A stretch of DNA of 49,348 bases from positions 1 to 49,348 of the forward strand of contig NZ_JAQSDK010000007.1 of assembly GCF_029945885.1 (NCBI RefSeq), written 5' to 3'. Positions 15,613 through 25,440 of this stretch are shown piece by piece. Position 1 is the first letter of the stretch. The number at the start of each line of letters is the position of its first letter. This DNA comes from Brevundimonas sp. (GTDB taxonomy: Bacteria; Pseudomonadota; Alphaproteobacteria; Caulobacterales; Caulobacteraceae). The notes below the pieces were generated by a model, which saw only the letters and a program-made list of their open reading frames with translations, was not told where the DNA came from and searched no databases. Position numbers and translations under genes: made by a program.

Positions 15613-16878
15613 TCAGCCGAACAGGGCGTCACGGAAGACCGCACCCGCGCCCGCAGCAGCACGGGGACCGAGGACGGCGCTGGCCGCGCGTGCCGGCACC
15701 AGCAGGTCACGGGCGACGGTTCGCACATCCTCAATGGTCTGGGCCAGAACCCGGTCAGCCATGGTCTGGGACGGGATCGGCGCGCCGAAGATCAGGGTCT
15801 GGGCCGCATGGCGCCCGGCCCGCCCGGCCGGGCTTTCGTCTGACATCCACAGGCCGGCATTGAGCACGGCCTTGGCCCGGGCCAGCTCGGCCGCGGTCGG
15901 GCCGTCGTCGGCAAGGGCGCGAATTTCGTCGGCACAGACCCGCGCCAATTCCTCTGCGCGGTCGCCGGCGGCACCGGCATAAATCCCCAACACCCCCTCA
16001 CTGTCATAGGGCTCGTGATAGGCGTCGATGGCATAGGCCAGACCCCGTTCCTCGCGCGCACTCTGGAACAGGCGCGACGCCATACCCCCGCCGAGGATTT
16101 CCGCCATCAGACGGACGGCGGAATAGGCCGGGTCCCGGACACCGGGGGCCGGCAGCTGGAACACCAGATTGGCCTGTTCGATGCGGCGGGACAATTTGGC
16201 CTCGCCACCAGTGAAGACTGCGGATGCAGGCTCCTTCGCCGGGGTCGCCACCGCCGCGCCAAAGGTGCGCTCGGCCAGCTCCAGGAACCCGGCCTCGTCG
16301 ACCGCGCCCGAAACGGCAATCACCATCCGGTCCGGGGAATAGAGCCGGGTACGCCAGGCTCCGATACTGTCGCGGGTGACCGGGGCCAGACTGGCTACGG
16401 AACCGAGAATGGGCCGCCCAAGGGACTGGCCGGAGAAGGCCCGGGTCTGGACCATTTCGAAGACATGGTCGTCGGGGGTGTCGAAGGCTTCCGCGATCTC
16501 CTGGGCGACGACATCCTTCTCGCGTTCGATCTCGGCCGGATCCAGCGTCGGGCGGAACACCAGATCGGCGACCACCTGCATGGCCAGGGGCAGGGAGCCG
16601 TCCAGGGCCCGCACCTCGAAACTGGTACGCTCATAGCCGGTCGCGGCATTGATCGACCCGCCCTCGGCCTCGATTCGCTCGACGATCTCGCGGGCCGCCA
16701 TATTGCCGGCCCCCTTGAACACGAGGTGTTCGAGAAGATGGGACCATCCCGACTGGGCCTCGGTCTCCCAGCGAGCACCGCCCCGCACGGCCACGGTCAG
16801 GGCCAGGGTCCGCAGCCCCGGCATGGGATCGCAGACCAGACGGACGCCGTTGGACAGGGTGTGCAGGGTTGCGGTCAG
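15613..16878 (-). CDS. M16 family zinc peptidase (mitochondrial-processing-peptidase-like), probable CTG start
   Basis: The zinc site HLLEH (HxxEH), the distal glutamate in VVAQEIAEAFDTPDDH and the long C-terminal half with LSRRIEQANLVFQLPAPG and GGGMASRLFQ identify an M16B peptidase. The first in-frame ATG (16824) would remove the conserved first strand ATLHTLSNGVRLVCDPM. No ATG, GTG or TTG lies upstream in frame, but a CTG at 16878 overlaps the SURF1 stop as CTGA. That start gives 421 residues, the normal family length, and looks like the ATGA coupling seen elsewhere in the operon. The natural substrate of these bacterial homologues is unknown. Confidence 0.88.
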   Translation of the reverse strand: MTATLHTLSNGVRLVCDPMPGLRTLALTVAVRGGARWETEAQSGWSHLLEHLVFKGAGNMAAREIVERIEAEGGSINAATGYERTSFEVRALDGSLPLAMQVVADLVFRPTLDPAEIEREKDVVAQEIAEAFDTPDDHVFEMVQTRAFSGQSLGRPILGSVASLAPVTRDSIGAWRTRLYSPDRMVIAVSGAVDEAGFLELAERTFGAAVATPAKEPASAVFTGGEAKLSRRIEQANLVFQLPAPGVRDPAYSAVRLMAEILGGGMASRLFQSAREERGLAYAIDAYHEPYDSEGVLGIYAGAAGDRAEELARVCADEIRALADDGPTAAELARAKAVLNAGLWMSDESPAGRAGRHAAQTLIFGAPIPSQTMADRVLAQTIEDVRTVARDLLVPARAASAVLGPRAAAGAGAVFRDALFG

Positions 16879-17606
16879 GGCTTCAGCTTTCGACGGACCA
16901 GGGCGATGTAGAACCCGATCAGGGCCAGGGCCAGACCGAACCAGGTCAGGGCATAGCCGAGGTGATTGTTGGCGAAGGCGACGGGCGGTACGGCGGGACG
17001 CAGCGCCGGCCAGTCGGGATTGGTCGAGGTGACCGCATACAGGGTTTCGGCGCCCACCAGACTGGTCACACCCAGGGTCCGGGCCATGGCGGCATTGTCG
17101 CGGGCATAGAAGTGACGCCCTTCGGGCGGCAGGGCCATCAGGCCCGGGGTCGAGGCGGTGCGGATCACGGCCACGAGCCGGATCGGGGGGCCGTCGCGCG
17201 TCACCGGCGGGCGGGCGGAAATGGTCTCGGCGACGAAGCCGCGATCGACCAGCAGCACGCCGGTCTCGGGCCGTCCGGGCGCGGCCGGCTCGGGGCAGGC
17301 CGAGATCAGCCGCACCCCGGCCTCGCCGTCGAGGATCGACTGCAGTTCGACAAAGGGGGCCGTGGCCAGTCCCGGGCAGTCGAGGATGACCTGACGAAAC
17401 TCCCGGTCAGGTCCGGGCGGCAGCTGGGTGATCGGAACCGGGGCCTTTGCCGCCGCGGCGTCCGCGCGGTCCATCAGTCCCTCTTTCCACTGCAGGCGTT
17501 GCACCTGCCAGACCCCGAGGCCGATCAGCAGGGTCAGCATCAGGGCGGAGACGATGGTCAGCCCCCACGGAAACCGGGCCCGCCAGGATGTCTCAGAAGT
17601 CGTCAT
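16875..17606 (-). CDS. SURF1 family cytochrome oxidase assembly protein
   Basis: The 243-residue protein has two membrane helices, one near the N terminus (LTIVSALMLTLLIGLGVWQV) followed by the family signature QRLQWKEGLMDR, and one near the C terminus (HLGYALTWFGLALALIGFYI). Between them is a periplasmic domain with LLVDRGFV. SURF1 proteins help place heme a into subunit I of cytochrome c oxidase. It lies in the ctaC-to-SURF1 operon, starts 14 bp inside the DUF983 gene and overlaps the M16 peptidase CTG by 4 nt. Confidence 0.92.
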   Translation of the reverse strand: MTTSETSWRARFPWGLTIVSALMLTLLIGLGVWQVQRLQWKEGLMDRADAAAAKAPVPITQLPPGPDREFRQVILDCPGLATAPFVELQSILDGEAGVRLISACPEPAAPGRPETGVLLVDRGFVAETISARPPVTRDGPPIRLVAVIRTASTPGLMALPPEGRHFYARDNAAMARTLGVTSLVGAETLYAVTSTNPDWPALRPAVPPVAFANNHLGYALTWFGLALALIGFYIALVRRKLKP

Positions 17607-17988
17607 TATTGACCTGCGCGGCCTTGTTGCGCATCTGCAGGGCGACCATCACCCCCTTGGCCGGGCGCATCAGGCCCAGCGCCAGCCCAGCCACCAGCGG
17701 CAGGGCCACCGCCAGCATGGCCCAGATCGGCGGGTTGTAGGCGACCTGAACGAACAGGGCCCCGAACACCACGATCCCGCCGGCGATCTGCATGACGAAG
17801 ATCGCCGCGCCGTCGCCGGTGTTCATGCCACTGAAATCAAATTCGCAGACCGGACACCGGTCGGTCACTTTCAGAAACCCCGTGAACAGCCTGCCCTGCC
17901 CGCAGTTGGGGCAGCGACAAAGCAGACCGGCGCGGATCGGATTGATCCGCACCGGCGCGCGAGGTTTAAGAAGCGGGTCTTCCGTCAA
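17593..17988 (-). CDS. DUF983 family zinc-ribbon membrane protein
   Basis: The 131-residue product has two CxxC pairs, CRCPNCGQGRLF and CPVCEFDFSG, expected to bind zinc, then two membrane helices (AAIFVMQIAGGIVVFGALFV and WAMLAVALPLVAGLALGL). DUF983 genes sit between ctaE and SURF1 in many alphaproteobacterial oxidase operons, so a role in oxidase assembly is inferred from context only. The start overlaps the ctaE stop by 4 nt (ATGA). Confidence 0.9.
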   Translation of the reverse strand: MTEDPLLKPRAPVRINPIRAGLLCRCPNCGQGRLFTGFLKVTDRCPVCEFDFSGMNTGDGAAIFVMQIAGGIVVFGALFVQVAYNPPIWAMLAVALPLVAGLALGLMRPAKGVMVALQMRNKAAQVNNDDF

Positions 17989-18893
17989 CCGAAGGTGACG
18001 TAGACGAAGGCGAAGAGGAACAGCCAGACCACATCGACGAAATGCCAGTACCAGGCAGCCGCCTCGAATCCGAAATGCTTCTCGGGGCTCATCTGGCCGG
18101 CCAACAGCCGCAGCAGGCAGACCAGCAGGAAGATGGTGCCGACCAGGACGTGGAAGCCGTGGAAGCCCGTCGCCATGAAGAAGATCGAGCCGTAGAGGCC
18201 GGCGTTGGCCGCCTCGGCGTTGAAGAACAGGTTCTCATGCAGAATGTGCTGGTACTCATAGACCTGCACCGCGGTGAACAGGATGCCGAGGACCACGGTA
18301 ATGATCAGGCCGGTCTTGGCGGCACTGCGATCTCCGACCTGCAGGGCATGGTGGGCCCAGGTCACCGTCGTGCCGCTGAGCAGCAGGATCACGGTGTTGA
18401 GCAGCGGCAGTTGCCAGGCGTCCAGGGCCTCAATGCCCTTGGGCGGCCAGGTCGACCAGGCGGCGGCGGTGTCGGTCCAGCCGGCGATGGCCGGAATCTC
18501 GGTCCGCGCCTCGTTGAACACGGCCATGTCAAAGAACATCCAGAAGAAGGCCGCGAAGAACATCACCTCGGAGGCGATGAACAGCATCATGCCGTAGCGC
18601 AGGCCGATCGAGACGACCGGGGTGTGATCCCCGCCGCGGCTTTCCTTGATGACATCCGCCCACCAGCCGAACATCGACAGCAGGACACCGGCGAAACCGG
18701 CGAAGAACACGGCGGCCTTGCCGGGCCCGAACAGGGCAGCGGTCACGGCGTCGGAATCAGCGGGCGCGAGCCCCTTCATCCAGACCACGGCCCCGATCAT
18801 CATGATCGTGACCGCAATGGATGACACCAGCGGCCAGGGGCTGGGGTTGACCAGGTGGTAGTCGTGGTGCGGAGCAGCGTGGGCGTCGGCCAT
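17985..18893 (-). CDS. ctaE: Cytochrome c oxidase subunit III
   Basis: The 302-residue integral membrane protein begins with HDYHLVNPSPWPL, typical of aa3-type subunit III. It includes EVMFFAAFFWMFF with the conserved membrane glutamate, and FMATGFHGFHVLVGTIFL and AAAWYWHFVDVVWLFLFAFVY with the invariant WHFVDVVW. Seven membrane helices are visible, and the length is slightly above the mitochondrial protein. It stabilises the proton-pumping core of the oxidase. A 50-bp gap separates it from ctaG upstream, where AAGAGACC serves as ribosome site. Confidence 0.96.
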   Translation of the reverse strand: MADAHAAPHHDYHLVNPSPWPLVSSIAVTIMMIGAVVWMKGLAPADSDAVTAALFGPGKAAVFFAGFAGVLLSMFGWWADVIKESRGGDHTPVVSIGLRYGMMLFIASEVMFFAAFFWMFFDMAVFNEARTEIPAIAGWTDTAAAWSTWPPKGIEALDAWQLPLLNTVILLLSGTTVTWAHHALQVGDRSAAKTGLIITVVLGILFTAVQVYEYQHILHENLFFNAEAANAGLYGSIFFMATGFHGFHVLVGTIFLLVCLLRLLAGQMSPEKHFGFEAAAWYWHFVDVVWLFLFAFVYVTFG

Positions 18894-18943
18894 CAGTGGG
18901 TCTCTTGAATCGTCGATAGTCGTTGTGTGGGCTATAGCGCCCG

Positions 18944-19504
18944 CTATCCGACAGCGCCAGTGGCAGAAGCCAGGGAGGCCGTCTGCTCACCCTTGGTCGG
19001 GTAGAAGGTGTAGCTGAGGGTAATCTCGCGCACGCCTAGGCTTTCGCGGTCAGTGGCGATCTCGGGGGCCACAAAATACTGGACCGAGAATTTCTTCGTC
19101 TCGCCGGGCGCGATCGTCTGACTGTCGAAACAGAAGCACTGCAGCTTCTGGAAATAGGGACCGGCCCGCTCGGGCACGACATTGTAGGCGGCGGTGGCGT
19201 GGATCGGCTGGTCCGAGGTGTTGGTCACGTCGAAAAAAGCCATGCCGGTGTCGCCGATCCGGACCCGCTGGGCCACCTGTTCGGCGCGAAACTGCATCGG
19301 CAGGTCGCGGACATTGGTGTCGAAGCGAATCAGCAGCGTCTCGTCCAGGATCTCGGTCGGGGCCACTTCGGCGCGGCTCACCGTGCCGTTGAAGCCGGTG
19401 ACCTGGCAGAAGATCCGGTACAGGGGCACCGAGGCGAAGGCCGCGCCCGTCATCAGCACCACCGTCGCCGCGCAGGCGAGGGCGATCGTATGGGTCCGGT
19501 TCAC
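18944..19504 (-). CDS. ctaG: Cytochrome c oxidase assembly protein Cox11/CtaG
   Basis: The 186-residue product has one N-terminal helix (TIALACAATVVLMTGAAFASVPLY, followed by RIFCQVTGFNGT) and a periplasmic domain with the copper-binding CFCF motif in KLQCFCFDSQT. Cox11 delivers copper to the CuB site of subunit I. It starts with GTG at 19504, overlapping the stop of the small upstream gene by 4 nt (GTGA). The end of the protein is alanine-rich and less typical. Confidence 0.95.
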   Translation of the reverse strand: MNRTHTIALACAATVVLMTGAAFASVPLYRIFCQVTGFNGTVSRAEVAPTEILDETLLIRFDTNVRDLPMQFRAEQVAQRVRIGDTGMAFFDVTNTSDQPIHATAAYNVVPERAGPYFQKLQCFCFDSQTIAPGETKKFSVQYFVAPEIATDRESLGVREITLSYTFYPTKGEQTASLASATGAVG

Positions 19505-19671
19505 TGGGCCGTCACCGCTTCCGCCGGATTCGCTGCGATCCGGGCGTCGATATTGCGCTTCAGGTTCAGCACCGTGACCGTGAAGATCAGGACGATGAAG
19601 GCGACCAGGGCACCGGCGATGGCGACATTGCGCTTCTTGCGGGCAGCGAGGGCTTCAGGGCTCAGACGCAT
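19501..19671 (-). CDS. CoxF-like small membrane protein of the oxidase operon
   Basis: A 56-codon gene translates to a protein starting MRLSPEALAARKKRNVAIAG. It has one hydrophobic helix (ALVAFIVLIFTVTVLNLKRN) and a short polar tail ending VTAQ. It starts 2 bp after the ctaB stop and its TGA overlaps the ctaG GTG start. Small genes at this place between ctaB and ctaG are called CoxF in some alphaproteobacteria. The call rests on perfect placement in the operon and the basic-then-helix layout. A role in oxidase assembly is assumed from context. Confidence 0.8.
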   Translation of the reverse strand: MRLSPEALAARKKRNVAIAGALVAFIVLIFTVTVLNLKRNIDARIAANPAEAVTAQ

Positions 19672-19673
19672 GG

Positions 19674-20639
19674 TTAAATTCCCAGACCGGACAGCTTCTC
19701 GAGCAGCAGCGCCGCGAACAGCGCCATCAGATACAGGATCGAGAAGGCGAACAGATTACGCGCCGGTTTGGCCTCCGCGCGCACATCATACAATGCGGCC
19801 TCTCGCCCCACCGCCTCGGCCTTGTCCGGCTGGTCACCAGCGCGCGAACGCCACAGGCGGATCGCCAGGCCGAGGAAGCCGAGACCACCCAGGCCGGACA
19901 CCACCAGATACAGGATTCCACCCAGGCCCAGCAGGCCGGGGGCGATGGCGACGGGCACGAAGACCAGGCTGTAGAGCAGGATCTGCAGTCGGGTCGATTT
20001 CGCGCCGCGCGCCACCGGCATCATCGGAATGCCTGCCCTGGCGTAGTCGCCGGCCGAATACAGGGCCAGGGCCCAGCTGTGCGGCGGGGTCCACAGGAAG
20101 ATGATCAGGAACAGCAGCCAGGCCTGCCACGGGGCCTGGCCGGTGGCCGCGGCCCAGCCGATCACCGGCGGGAAGGCCCCGGCCGCGCCGCCGATGACGA
20201 TGTTCTGGGGCGTCCGGCGCTTCAGCAGCAGGGTGTAGAAGCCGGCGTAATAGACGATGGTCATCAACAGCAGGCCGCCGGCCAGCCAGTTGGTCGTCAT
20301 GCCCAGCAGCATGACCGAGAAGATCGACAGGACGACCCCGAAGGTCATGGCGTCGTTCTTGTTAATCCGCCCGGCCGCGACGGGGCGCCCGCGCGTGCGG
20401 CGCATCAGGGCGTCGGTCTCGCCTTCCAGCGCCATATTCAGCGCCCCCGCCGCCCCGGCCCCGACGGCGATGCACAGGATGGCGATCACGGCCGAAACCG
20501 GATCCAGCGTGCCGCCCGCCACGACCAGGCCGGTCAGCGCCGTGAACACCACCAGCGACATGACGCGCGGCTTCAGCAGCTGGAAGAAATCCTCCGGCTG
20601 GGCGGTCGAGACGGCGGGGCTGGCGCTGCGGGTGCTCAT
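19674..20639 (-). CDS. ctaB: Protoheme IX farnesyltransferase (heme O synthase)
   Basis: The 321-residue polytopic protein starts at the ATG at 20639; an in-frame ATG at 20660 lies inside the intergenic hairpin region and is less likely. [21 protein letters not shown], the prenyl-diphosphate motif [17 protein letters not shown] (NxxxDxxxxRTxxRP type, here ending in RTRGRP), and [13 protein letters not shown] are diagnostic. It adds a farnesyl group to heme b to make heme O, the precursor of heme A in the oxidase. No heme A synthase (ctaA) gene is in the window. Confidence 0.95.
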   Translation of the reverse strand: MSTRSASPAVSTAQPEDFFQLLKPRVMSLVVFTALTGLVVAGGTLDPVSAVIAILCIAVGAGAAGALNMALEGETDALMRRTRGRPVAAGRINKNDAMTFGVVLSIFSVMLLGMTTNWLAGGLLLMTIVYYAGFYTLLLKRRTPQNIVIGGAAGAFPPVIGWAAATGQAPWQAWLLFLIIFLWTPPHSWALALYSAGDYARAGIPMMPVARGAKSTRLQILLYSLVFVPVAIAPGLLGLGGILYLVVSGLGGLGFLGLAIRLWRSRAGDQPDKAEAVGREAALYDVRAEAKPARNLFAFSILYLMALFAALLLEKLSGLGI

Positions 20640-20660
20640 GATCAGGTCTTCAAAAGGCAA

Positions 20661-20693
20661 GGGCCGCCCTTCCGGTATCGAAAGAGCGGCCCC
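20661..20693 (-). terminator. Intergenic hairpin between ctaD and ctaB (attenuator or processing site)
   Basis: GGGCCGC at 20661-20667 pairs with GCGGCCC at 20686-20692. An inner CTTTC/GGAAG pairing (read on the minus strand) extends the stem. On the minus strand the hairpin is followed by TTGCCTTTTG, a weak T tract. Because ctaB lies only 22 bp beyond it, it may partly reduce transcription or stabilise the ctaC-ctaD message so that structural subunits exceed assembly factors. Confidence 0.45.
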
Positions 20694-20715
20694 TGGGTCT
20701 GGTATCCGGTTGGGA

Positions 20716-22404
<1,689 letters not shown>

Positions 22405-23346
22405 TTACTGGGCAGCCGGCGCGGCGGGAGCCGGCTCGGCAGCGGAAGGGGTCGCCGAAGCGGCGGTCAGGGCGGGGATCTCGGTCGGGACGGCCGCGGC
22501 AGCGGTTGCCTCGACCTTCGGCGTCATGGATCCCCCCTTGGCGGCGACCCAGGCCGCGAACTCGGCCTCGGTGACGACGTTGATCTGGATGGGCATGAAG
22601 GCGTGATCGACGCCACACAGCTCCGAACACTGGCCGTAGAAGCTGCCGGTGCGCTCGGCGCGGAACCAGGTCTCGTTGACCCGGCCCGGGATCGCGTCGG
22701 TCTTCAGGCCGAAGGCCGGCATGGCGAAGGCGTGGATCACATCGGCGGCGGTGACCAGAACCCGGACCGTCTTGCCGACCGGCACGACCATCGGTTCGTT
22801 GGCAGCGAGGCGATACAGTTGCGGCGGGGCCTCGCCCTCGGGCATCATGGTCGAGATATATTCGGCCACACCCTGGTCGGGGTATTCATAGGCCCAGTTC
22901 CACTGGTTGCCGGTGACCTTAACCGTCAGGTCCGGGTCCGGCATGTCGTTGTAGGCAAACAGCAGGCGGAACGAGAACAGGGAGATGACCACCAGGATCA
23001 GCACCGGCAACACGGTCCAGATCACCTCGATCATCGTGTTGTGGCTCCAGCGCGCGGGCACCGGATTGGACTTGGCATTGTAGCGGACGACGATCCAGAC
23101 GATCAGGCCCAGCACCAGCAGGGTGATCAGGGTGATCGCCGGCATCAGGATCACATTGTGAAACCAGATGGCCTCATGCTTCAGCGGTGACGCTGCCGGT
23201 TGCAGATCGATACCGCCCGGCGTGGGCTGGCCCATACGATCCTGCGCCCAGGCCGGCGTCGCGGCGAATACGGCCAGGGTCATGGAGGCGAATGCGCCTC
23301 CGACCAGAGTCATCAACGACCCTCTGGCTCGCGTGCCCTTCCCCAT
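22405..23346 (-). CDS. ctaC: Cytochrome c oxidase subunit II
   Basis: From the ATG at 23346, with AGGAAG 7 bases upstream, the product is 313 residues. A signal peptide (LMTLVGGAFASMTLAVFAATPAWAQ) precedes two membrane helices and the periplasmic cupredoxin domain. The CuA site is visible as H in DVIHAFAMPAFG, and as YGQCSELCGVDHAFMP with two cysteines, histidine and methionine. It accepts electrons from cytochrome c. The last 35 residues are an alanine/proline-rich extension ending PAAPAAQ. It is the first gene of the oxidase operon, divergent from the PadR gene. Confidence 0.97.
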   Translation of the reverse strand: MGKGTRARGSLMTLVGGAFASMTLAVFAATPAWAQDRMGQPTPGGIDLQPAASPLKHEAIWFHNVILMPAITLITLLVLGLIVWIVVRYNAKSNPVPARWSHNTMIEVIWTVLPVLILVVISLFSFRLLFAYNDMPDPDLTVKVTGNQWNWAYEYPDQGVAEYISTMMPEGEAPPQLYRLAANEPMVVPVGKTVRVLVTAADVIHAFAMPAFGLKTDAIPGRVNETWFRAERTGSFYGQCSELCGVDHAFMPIQINVVTEAEFAAWVAAKGGSMTPKVEATAAAAVPTEIPALTAASATPSAAEPAPAAPAAQ

Positions 23347-23506
23347 TCGAGACTTCCTCATCAATTCGCTCTGCAGCAGACTCCTGCGAGTGCGTCGCAG
23401 GTGAAGGCCCGCCCGGATCGTCCGCAGCGGTTTCAAGGCCGGTCCATATCGGCTCACCTTCGACTTGCCAAGCGATTGACGCGCCCATGACGCCGCACCG
23501 CCCCAT

Positions 23507-23570
23507 TCGATGATCGATTAATTCGCTGTCATGTTTGGATAGCTACCTTGCGACACACGATACCTTGCGA
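23507..23570. promoter_or_regulatory. Candidate PadR operator and divergent promoter region
   Basis: The 10-bp sequence TACCTTGCGA occurs twice, at 23544-23553 and 23561-23570, as a direct repeat with 17-bp spacing, ending 30 bp before the GTG start of the PadR gene. The second copy continues into TAGACA, which could be a -10 element. Upstream, TCGAT-G-ATCGA (23507-23517) is an inverted repeat in an AT-richer stretch. PadR proteins commonly repress their own operon, so the repeats are a plausible binding site. Binding is inferred, not shown. Confidence 0.5.
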
Positions 23571-23600
23571 TAGACAAAAGCCATCAAGGGAGACACCGAT

Positions 23601-23972
23601 GTGACTGAAACCATCGAGATACAGCTTAAAAAGGGAGTGCTCAGCCTATGCGTGCTGGCCCTCCTCGCCCGGGCGGACAGCTACGCCTATGAGATCGCCA
23701 GCCGGCTCGCCGACGCCATCGATATGGGCGAGGGCACCATCTATCCGCTGATGCGCCGCATGCAGTCGGATGGACTGGTCGAGACCTATCTGGTCGAATC
23801 ATCCAGCGGGCCGTCGCGCAAATACTATCGCCTGACCGCTGCCGGCACCGATGCCCTGGCGACCCAGAGTGACGAATGGCGCGCCTTCGTCCGGGCCGTT
23901 AACGACGTCCTTGCTGACATCCAACCGGCCACGGCCGCCCCAATTTCTTCAGAGACCGGAGACGCCCAATGA
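23601..23972 (+). CDS. PadR family transcriptional regulator
   Basis: The 123-residue protein starts at GTG 23601, behind AAGGGAGA. It has the PadR winged-helix pattern: LKKGVLSLCVLALLARADSYAYEIASRL, then EGTIYPLMRRMQSDGLVETY and SSSGPSRKYYRLTAAG. PadR proteins are usually ligand- or stress-responsive repressors that act as dimers. Its stop overlaps the DUF1700 start by 4 nt, and the PadR-DUF1700 pairing is common in bacteria. The likely target is its own operon through the direct repeats just upstream. Confidence 0.92.
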   Translation: MTETIEIQLKKGVLSLCVLALLARADSYAYEIASRLADAIDMGEGTIYPLMRRMQSDGLVETYLVESSSGPSRKYYRLTAAGTDALATQSDEWRAFVRAVNDVLADIQPATAAPISSETGDAQ

Positions 23973-24559
23973 CCCGTGCCGATTTCATGGCCCGGCTGAA
24001 GAGCGGGCTGATTGGCCTGCCGACCTCCACAGCCGCCGAGATCCTCAGCGACTATGACACCCATTTCGACGACGGAGCCGCGGACGGTCGCAGCGAGGCC
24101 GAGGTCGCCGCTGCCCTGGGCCATCCCGAGCGACTGGCGCGGGAGCTGAAGGCCGAGGCCGGCATCCAGCGCTGGCAGCAGGAAAAGAACCCCTCCGCCG
24201 CCGCGGGGGCCGTCTTCGCCGTGCTCGGCCTGGGCGCGCTCGACATCATCTTCCTTCTGCCGCTGCTGATGGGGGTGATCGGTACACTGATCGGCTTCTT
24301 CATCGCCGTCATTGCCCTGTTCTTCGCCGGTGGCGTGATGCTCGTCGCCGGTCCCTTCGCCGGGTTTCCGGGTGGCGGTCTCGCAGCCCTGCTCGCCGGG
24401 CTCGGCACCATGGCCGGGGCCACTGCGGCGGGAGCCATCCTGATGATTCTCACGGTCTGGCTGGTCAACGGCCTCGTCTGGTTCGCCCGCCTCCACTACC
24501 GGCTGCTGAAGCCGGCCCTTGAATCCCACACCCCCCAGAACCCGGGAGAGCCGGCATGA
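23969..24559 (+). CDS. DUF1700 family membrane protein
   Basis: The 196-residue protein has an N-terminal cytoplasmic helical domain (FMARLKSGLIGLPTSTAAEILSDYDTHF, with SEAEVAAALGHPERLARELKAE) typical of DUF1700. Three or four membrane helices follow (AAGAVFAVLGLGALDIIFLL, GVIGTLIGFFIAVIALFFAGGVML, and TMAGATAAGAILMILTVWLV). The function is unknown; the family is tied to PadR regulators and to DUF2807 adhesin-like proteins, as here. It overlaps both neighbours by 4 nt. Confidence 0.88.
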   Translation: MTRADFMARLKSGLIGLPTSTAAEILSDYDTHFDDGAADGRSEAEVAAALGHPERLARELKAEAGIQRWQQEKNPSAAAGAVFAVLGLGALDIIFLLPLLMGVIGTLIGFFIAVIALFFAGGVMLVAGPFAGFPGGGLAALLAGLGTMAGATAAGAILMILTVWLVNGLVWFARLHYRLLKPALESHTPQNPGEPA

Positions 24560-25320
24560 TCCGCACCCTTCTCATCATCGCCGGAGCCGCCCTGGTTCTG
24601 GCCATCGCCAGCCTGTCCGGGGCCGCCGGCCTCGTGGCCCGGGACCTCGATAACAACGGTGGCAGCTGGACCATCCGTGACGGCGACGACCTGATCCGTA
24701 TCGAGAGCGTGCGCAGCGAGCCGGGCCCGGCCGTCTCCCGCACCCTGGCCTGGTCCGGCGGAGACCGGCTGTCCGTCGATCTTCCGGCCGATGTCACCTA
24801 TGTCCAGGGGCCCGAAGCTGGCGTCGTCGTCACCGGATCCCGGGCCATGGTCGATCGGATCCAGGTCAATAACGGGCGCATCACGGCGGACGGTCCCGAT
24901 GAAATCACCATCCGGTGGTGGGCCGGCGGCTTCTCGGCCTGGAATGACCGCGACAACCTGAAAATCGTCGTCACCGCTCCCTCGGTGACCCGGTTCGATC
25001 TGGCCGGATCCCAGACCCTGACCATCCGGGACTATGACCAGCCGACCCTGTCGATCGACATTTCCGGCAGCGGCGACGTCACCGCCACCGGCAAGACCGC
25101 CGCCCTGGACCTCGACATTGCGGGGTCCGGCGAGGCTGACCTGTCCACCCTGGCCACCACGGACGCCACCGTCGGCGTCTCGGGGTCCGGCGAGGCCCGG
25201 GTCGCGCCGACCGGCACGGCACGGCTGTCGATTGCCGGGTCGGGTGACATCACCCTGACCACCCGACCGGCCAAGCTGGAGAGCAACGTCTCGGGCTCGG
25301 GCGACATCCACCAACGCTGA
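24556..25320 (+). CDS. DUF2807 (putative auto-transporter adhesin head) protein
   Basis: The 254-residue product has an N-terminal hydrophobic segment (LLIIAGAALVLAIASLSGAAGLVA) acting as signal or anchor. After a strand-rich stretch come five copies of an S/A-G-S-G-D/E motif near residues 169, 188, 207, 225 and 244, a pitch of 18-20 residues. That pattern fits a right-handed beta-solenoid, the fold expected of DUF2807. The protein is probably periplasmic or envelope-attached. With the PadR and DUF1700 genes it forms an apparent envelope module of unknown role. A strong terminator follows 31 bp after the stop. Confidence 0.88.
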   Translation: MIRTLLIIAGAALVLAIASLSGAAGLVARDLDNNGGSWTIRDGDDLIRIESVRSEPGPAVSRTLAWSGGDRLSVDLPADVTYVQGPEAGVVVTGSRAMVDRIQVNNGRITADGPDEITIRWWAGGFSAWNDRDNLKIVVTAPSVTRFDLAGSQTLTIRDYDQPTLSIDISGSGDVTATGKTAALDLDIAGSGEADLSTLATTDATVGVSGSGEARVAPTGTARLSIAGSGDITLTTRPAKLESNVSGSGDIHQR

Positions 25321-25351
25321 GCCGGACCGGCAGCGCCGGGCCGACAAAAGG

Positions 25352-25385
25352 GGCGGCGACCGATTGCACGGTCGCCGCCTTTTTT
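25352..25385 (+). terminator. Rho-independent terminator of the PadR operon
   Basis: A perfect 11-bp stem, GGCGGCGACCG (25352-25362) with CGGTCGCCGCC (25369-25379), closes on the loop ATTGCA and is followed by TTTTTT at 25380-25385. Confidence 0.93.
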
Positions 25386-25440
25386 CACAGGGTCCGACCC
25401 GCGATTAGACGGAGGCGACCTCAGTCCCTACTTAGAGCTC

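Noticed and set aside
23347..23600. FixK/Fnr box (TTGAT-N4-ATCAA) upstream of the oxidase operon
   Set aside because: The TCGAT-G-ATCGA inverted repeat has the wrong spacing and core, so oxygen control of this kind is not supported.
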